A DNA stretch of 64,000 nucleotides from Prorocentrum cordatum. Lineage: Eukaryota; Sar; Dinophyceae; Prorocentrales; Prorocentraceae. Position 1 is the first letter of the stretch. Every line of letters starts with the position of its first letter. The translations under genes were made by a program, and so were the position numbers. The notes beneath the pieces are model-generated. The model searched no databases and was not told where the DNA came from. It saw nothing but the letters and a program-made list of their open reading frames with translations. Below, one piece after another: positions 62,238 through 64,000 of the stretch. The DNA lies in NCBI GenBank assembly GCA_963575745.1, contig CAUYUJ010004971.1, positions 1 through 64,000 of the forward strand. Direction: 5' to 3'.

Positions 62238-64000
62238 CTAACACTTTTTATGTTTGCCCCCTTTCAGCAGACAGATCAGGTAATTCTGGAGCTTCCTCTC
62301 AAAACCCTCTCGCAGCGGCGGGCCTAGCTTCTGCTCGGACCCCATCTTCATGGGGCTCTTGGTGATCAACATGTTGGGCAGCTCCCCGATGGGCACAACC
62401 GCATGAACATAGAACGAACGACGAACTTGGATGCTGTCAATCTTTGCATATTGAAACTGCTCCTTGGCGTTGTAAAGGTCCTTGGTGGATATCTTCCATT
62501 GCTGCTGCAAACGTGTGCTCTCCACCATCTGCATCTCAGCACCAAAAGATCTCATATTTTTACACAAAATAGCCCATTGTCTCACCATGTCCCATTTGTG
62601 TTGCCGATCTAGTCGATAGTTCTGGTTCTCCTCTGAGTATTTTTTGAAATAACCATGAGCCATCTGTTGAACTTCATTCACCCAACGCTGCCAATTCCCG
62701 TCGGGTGTAATCAATGCTTCGTACTGTTTCCATCGCAAAAGATACTGACAGCAGTAATCCTCAGTTTCTTTCAGACATCGTTCCCACCAGAGCCCTTCTA
62801 CCACACCTTGAACAAAGGTACATTGGTTCCACTGGCTACGGGGAGCACGTCCTCCCCGAGAGCCATGACGAATATATCTAGTGCACATTTGAAGTTGTCG
62901 TCCTCGCTTGTTCAAAATGCATGAGTCCATTGAAATTGTCATGCATGCTCGCAGACTGCCAAGATAATTCATGCGAGACCTCAAGACTCGCCCGCGAAAG
63001 GTGTCTTGACCGCCCATAAAGGTGTTAGCACGACACATGTTGAGCTTCTCCATAAAATCTCTCATCTGCTTCATACAGTGTTGCTCCTGCTGCAGAACAT
63101 GCGATGCGCCCAACTGCGTCAACCTCCAGCTTGCGATAAGTTGGACCCGAATGGCTGCCTCACGCCTCCTATGCGAAATGCCTCCCTGCATACAGTCCAT
63201 GAACTTCTTTTCAGTAGAAGCTGCCTTGCCACGCCGGCTGATGCGTTGCATCATGGCCTTGCTGAACGGACAGATTCGATGAATAAGTCGAACAGCTTTG
63301 AATCCCGTCTTTGACGCCTCGAACTCCTCCTGCTGGTCCCTATACTTCAGGTCCCTCGTGGTTGGATTTAGCAACATGCTAAAACCTTCAGCAGGCAGAG
63401 ACCAGGGCGACACAGTTTTCCGATACGAAAGCCATTTTCTCATTGCACGAATACCCCGAAGATCGCAATCAGCCTCATCCTTGAACGTGGGTGCAGGTAC
63501 TCCCACATAGCCATTAATATCTCCACCACAGACAATCGAACACCAATTGGGTTGAAACCTACTAGCTTGTTCCATCCATACTAGCATCTGCATCGCCATG
63601 TCCATCGCTCCAAATCGTCCTTGTAAGCCTGCGAGCGTTGCGTGACTCTGTGCAATATGGCAGAGACGAAAGAGCCATCGTCGTAGTCGAGGCCCCCTTC
63701 CATATCCCCAGTCCAAAATGTGCGCATGCACGTCGAAGATGCTCATACACTGCCCATATTTGTGACACCTTCGTAGCCAAGTACTCGTAGGAAGGACAAA
63801 ATCTTGAGTCTGATCTGCTTTAGTGATTTCCTTTTCTCTGCCACTCTGCGCGGGGGACGTGTCATTATACACAATAACGAAGAGAAGTGCGCCACCCACG
63901 CCGACATCGCTCGGAGCCTCGAAGGTGAGGAGGGCAGAGTGATCGAGTTGCACGTGAGGTCTGAAGTGAACCTGCAGAGCATCTAGGCTGTGATGATCTT
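62238..64000 (-). pseudogene. LINE-type endonuclease/linker fragment, runs off the right edge
   Basis: The minus frame is open from the window edge to TGA at 62240-62238, at least 585 codons, with no stop at the edge, so the N-terminus lies outside. CSIVCGGDINGYVG (about 63540-63500) resembles the GDxN metal site of an AP-type endonuclease. It is followed by a long Gln/Trp/Arg-rich helical region like the linker between endonuclease and RT of LINEs (KWLSYRKTV, LNPTTRDLKYRDQQEEFE, HKWDMVRQWAILCKNMR). No RT or RNase H motif follows, so the RT part is missing or never belonged to this copy. GC is much lower than in the rest of the window and codon use differs from LINE copies 1 and 2, so it is a separate lineage. 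A host nuclease is the alternative. Confidence 0.5.

Overview
The window is nuclear DNA of a core dinoflagellate. The strongest evidence is an exact 22-nt relic of the dinoflagellate spliced leader at 53323-53344 on the minus strand. Supporting evidence is the very GC-rich and microsatellite-rich composition, a GC-AG intron with repeated AGG at its borders, and a tyrosine-recombinase retroelement whose gag-like and methyltransferase-like domains are of the kind seen in dinoflagellate genomes. I cannot name the species from sequence alone. Almost nothing here is conventional host gene: one 3' gene end (helicase-like, about 34366-34831, plus strand) is the only plausible host coding sequence. 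Most long open frames are translations of (TCC)n/(GGA)n, (CGT)n, (ATG)n or minisatellite DNA.

Layout. 1-7.2 kb: a complete but decayed DIRS/PAT-like tyrosine-recombinase retrotransposon on the minus strand (about 635-6687), with split direct repeats and ATG microsatellite on both sides, followed by a 204-bp inverted-repeat element. 7.3-20.8 kb: a diverged duplication of about 1 kb, trinucleotide tracts, a pair of related loop-less palindromes (11148-11275 and 20289-20438), a nested cluster of small inverted-repeat elements (15.4-16.3 kb), and 1.3 kb of ATGT-type repeat. 20.8-22.7 kb: a 101-bp minisatellite of about 16 copies. 22.8-33 kb: trinucleotide tracts with many copies of short (150-205 bp) terminal-inverted-repeat elements, some nested. 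33.0-35.6 kb: 77-bp and 90-bp minisatellites that appear to lie in an intron upstream of the helicase-like 3' exons. 35.6-45.5 kb: more short elements, a near-perfect 69-bp inverted repeat that can form a cruciform, a composite repeat array, and long GGA/TCC tracts.

45.5-56.1 kb: two LINE-type retrotransposons in head-to-tail order, both on the minus strand. The downstream one (45476-53344) is nearly full length: spliced-leader sequence, zinc-finger/coiled-coil ORF1, then endonuclease, reverse transcriptase and RNase H, with frameshifts. The upstream one (about 53441-55972) is 5'-truncated and keeps the RT palm and RNase H. Both have (TCC)n in element sense at each end. 56.1-61.7 kb: another nest of short elements, GGA/TCC tracts and local tandem duplications. 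62.2-64 kb: a lower-GC LINE endonuclease/linker fragment that runs off the right edge.

Main conclusion: retroelements here sit inside microsatellites, the YR element in (ATG)n and the LINEs in (TCC)n. The intervening DNA is populated by at least ten families of small non-autonomous inverted-repeat elements. All the larger coding units show frameshifts or lost catalytic residues and are best read as pseudogenes. No rRNA or tRNA gene, CRISPR array or prokaryotic operon was recognised.
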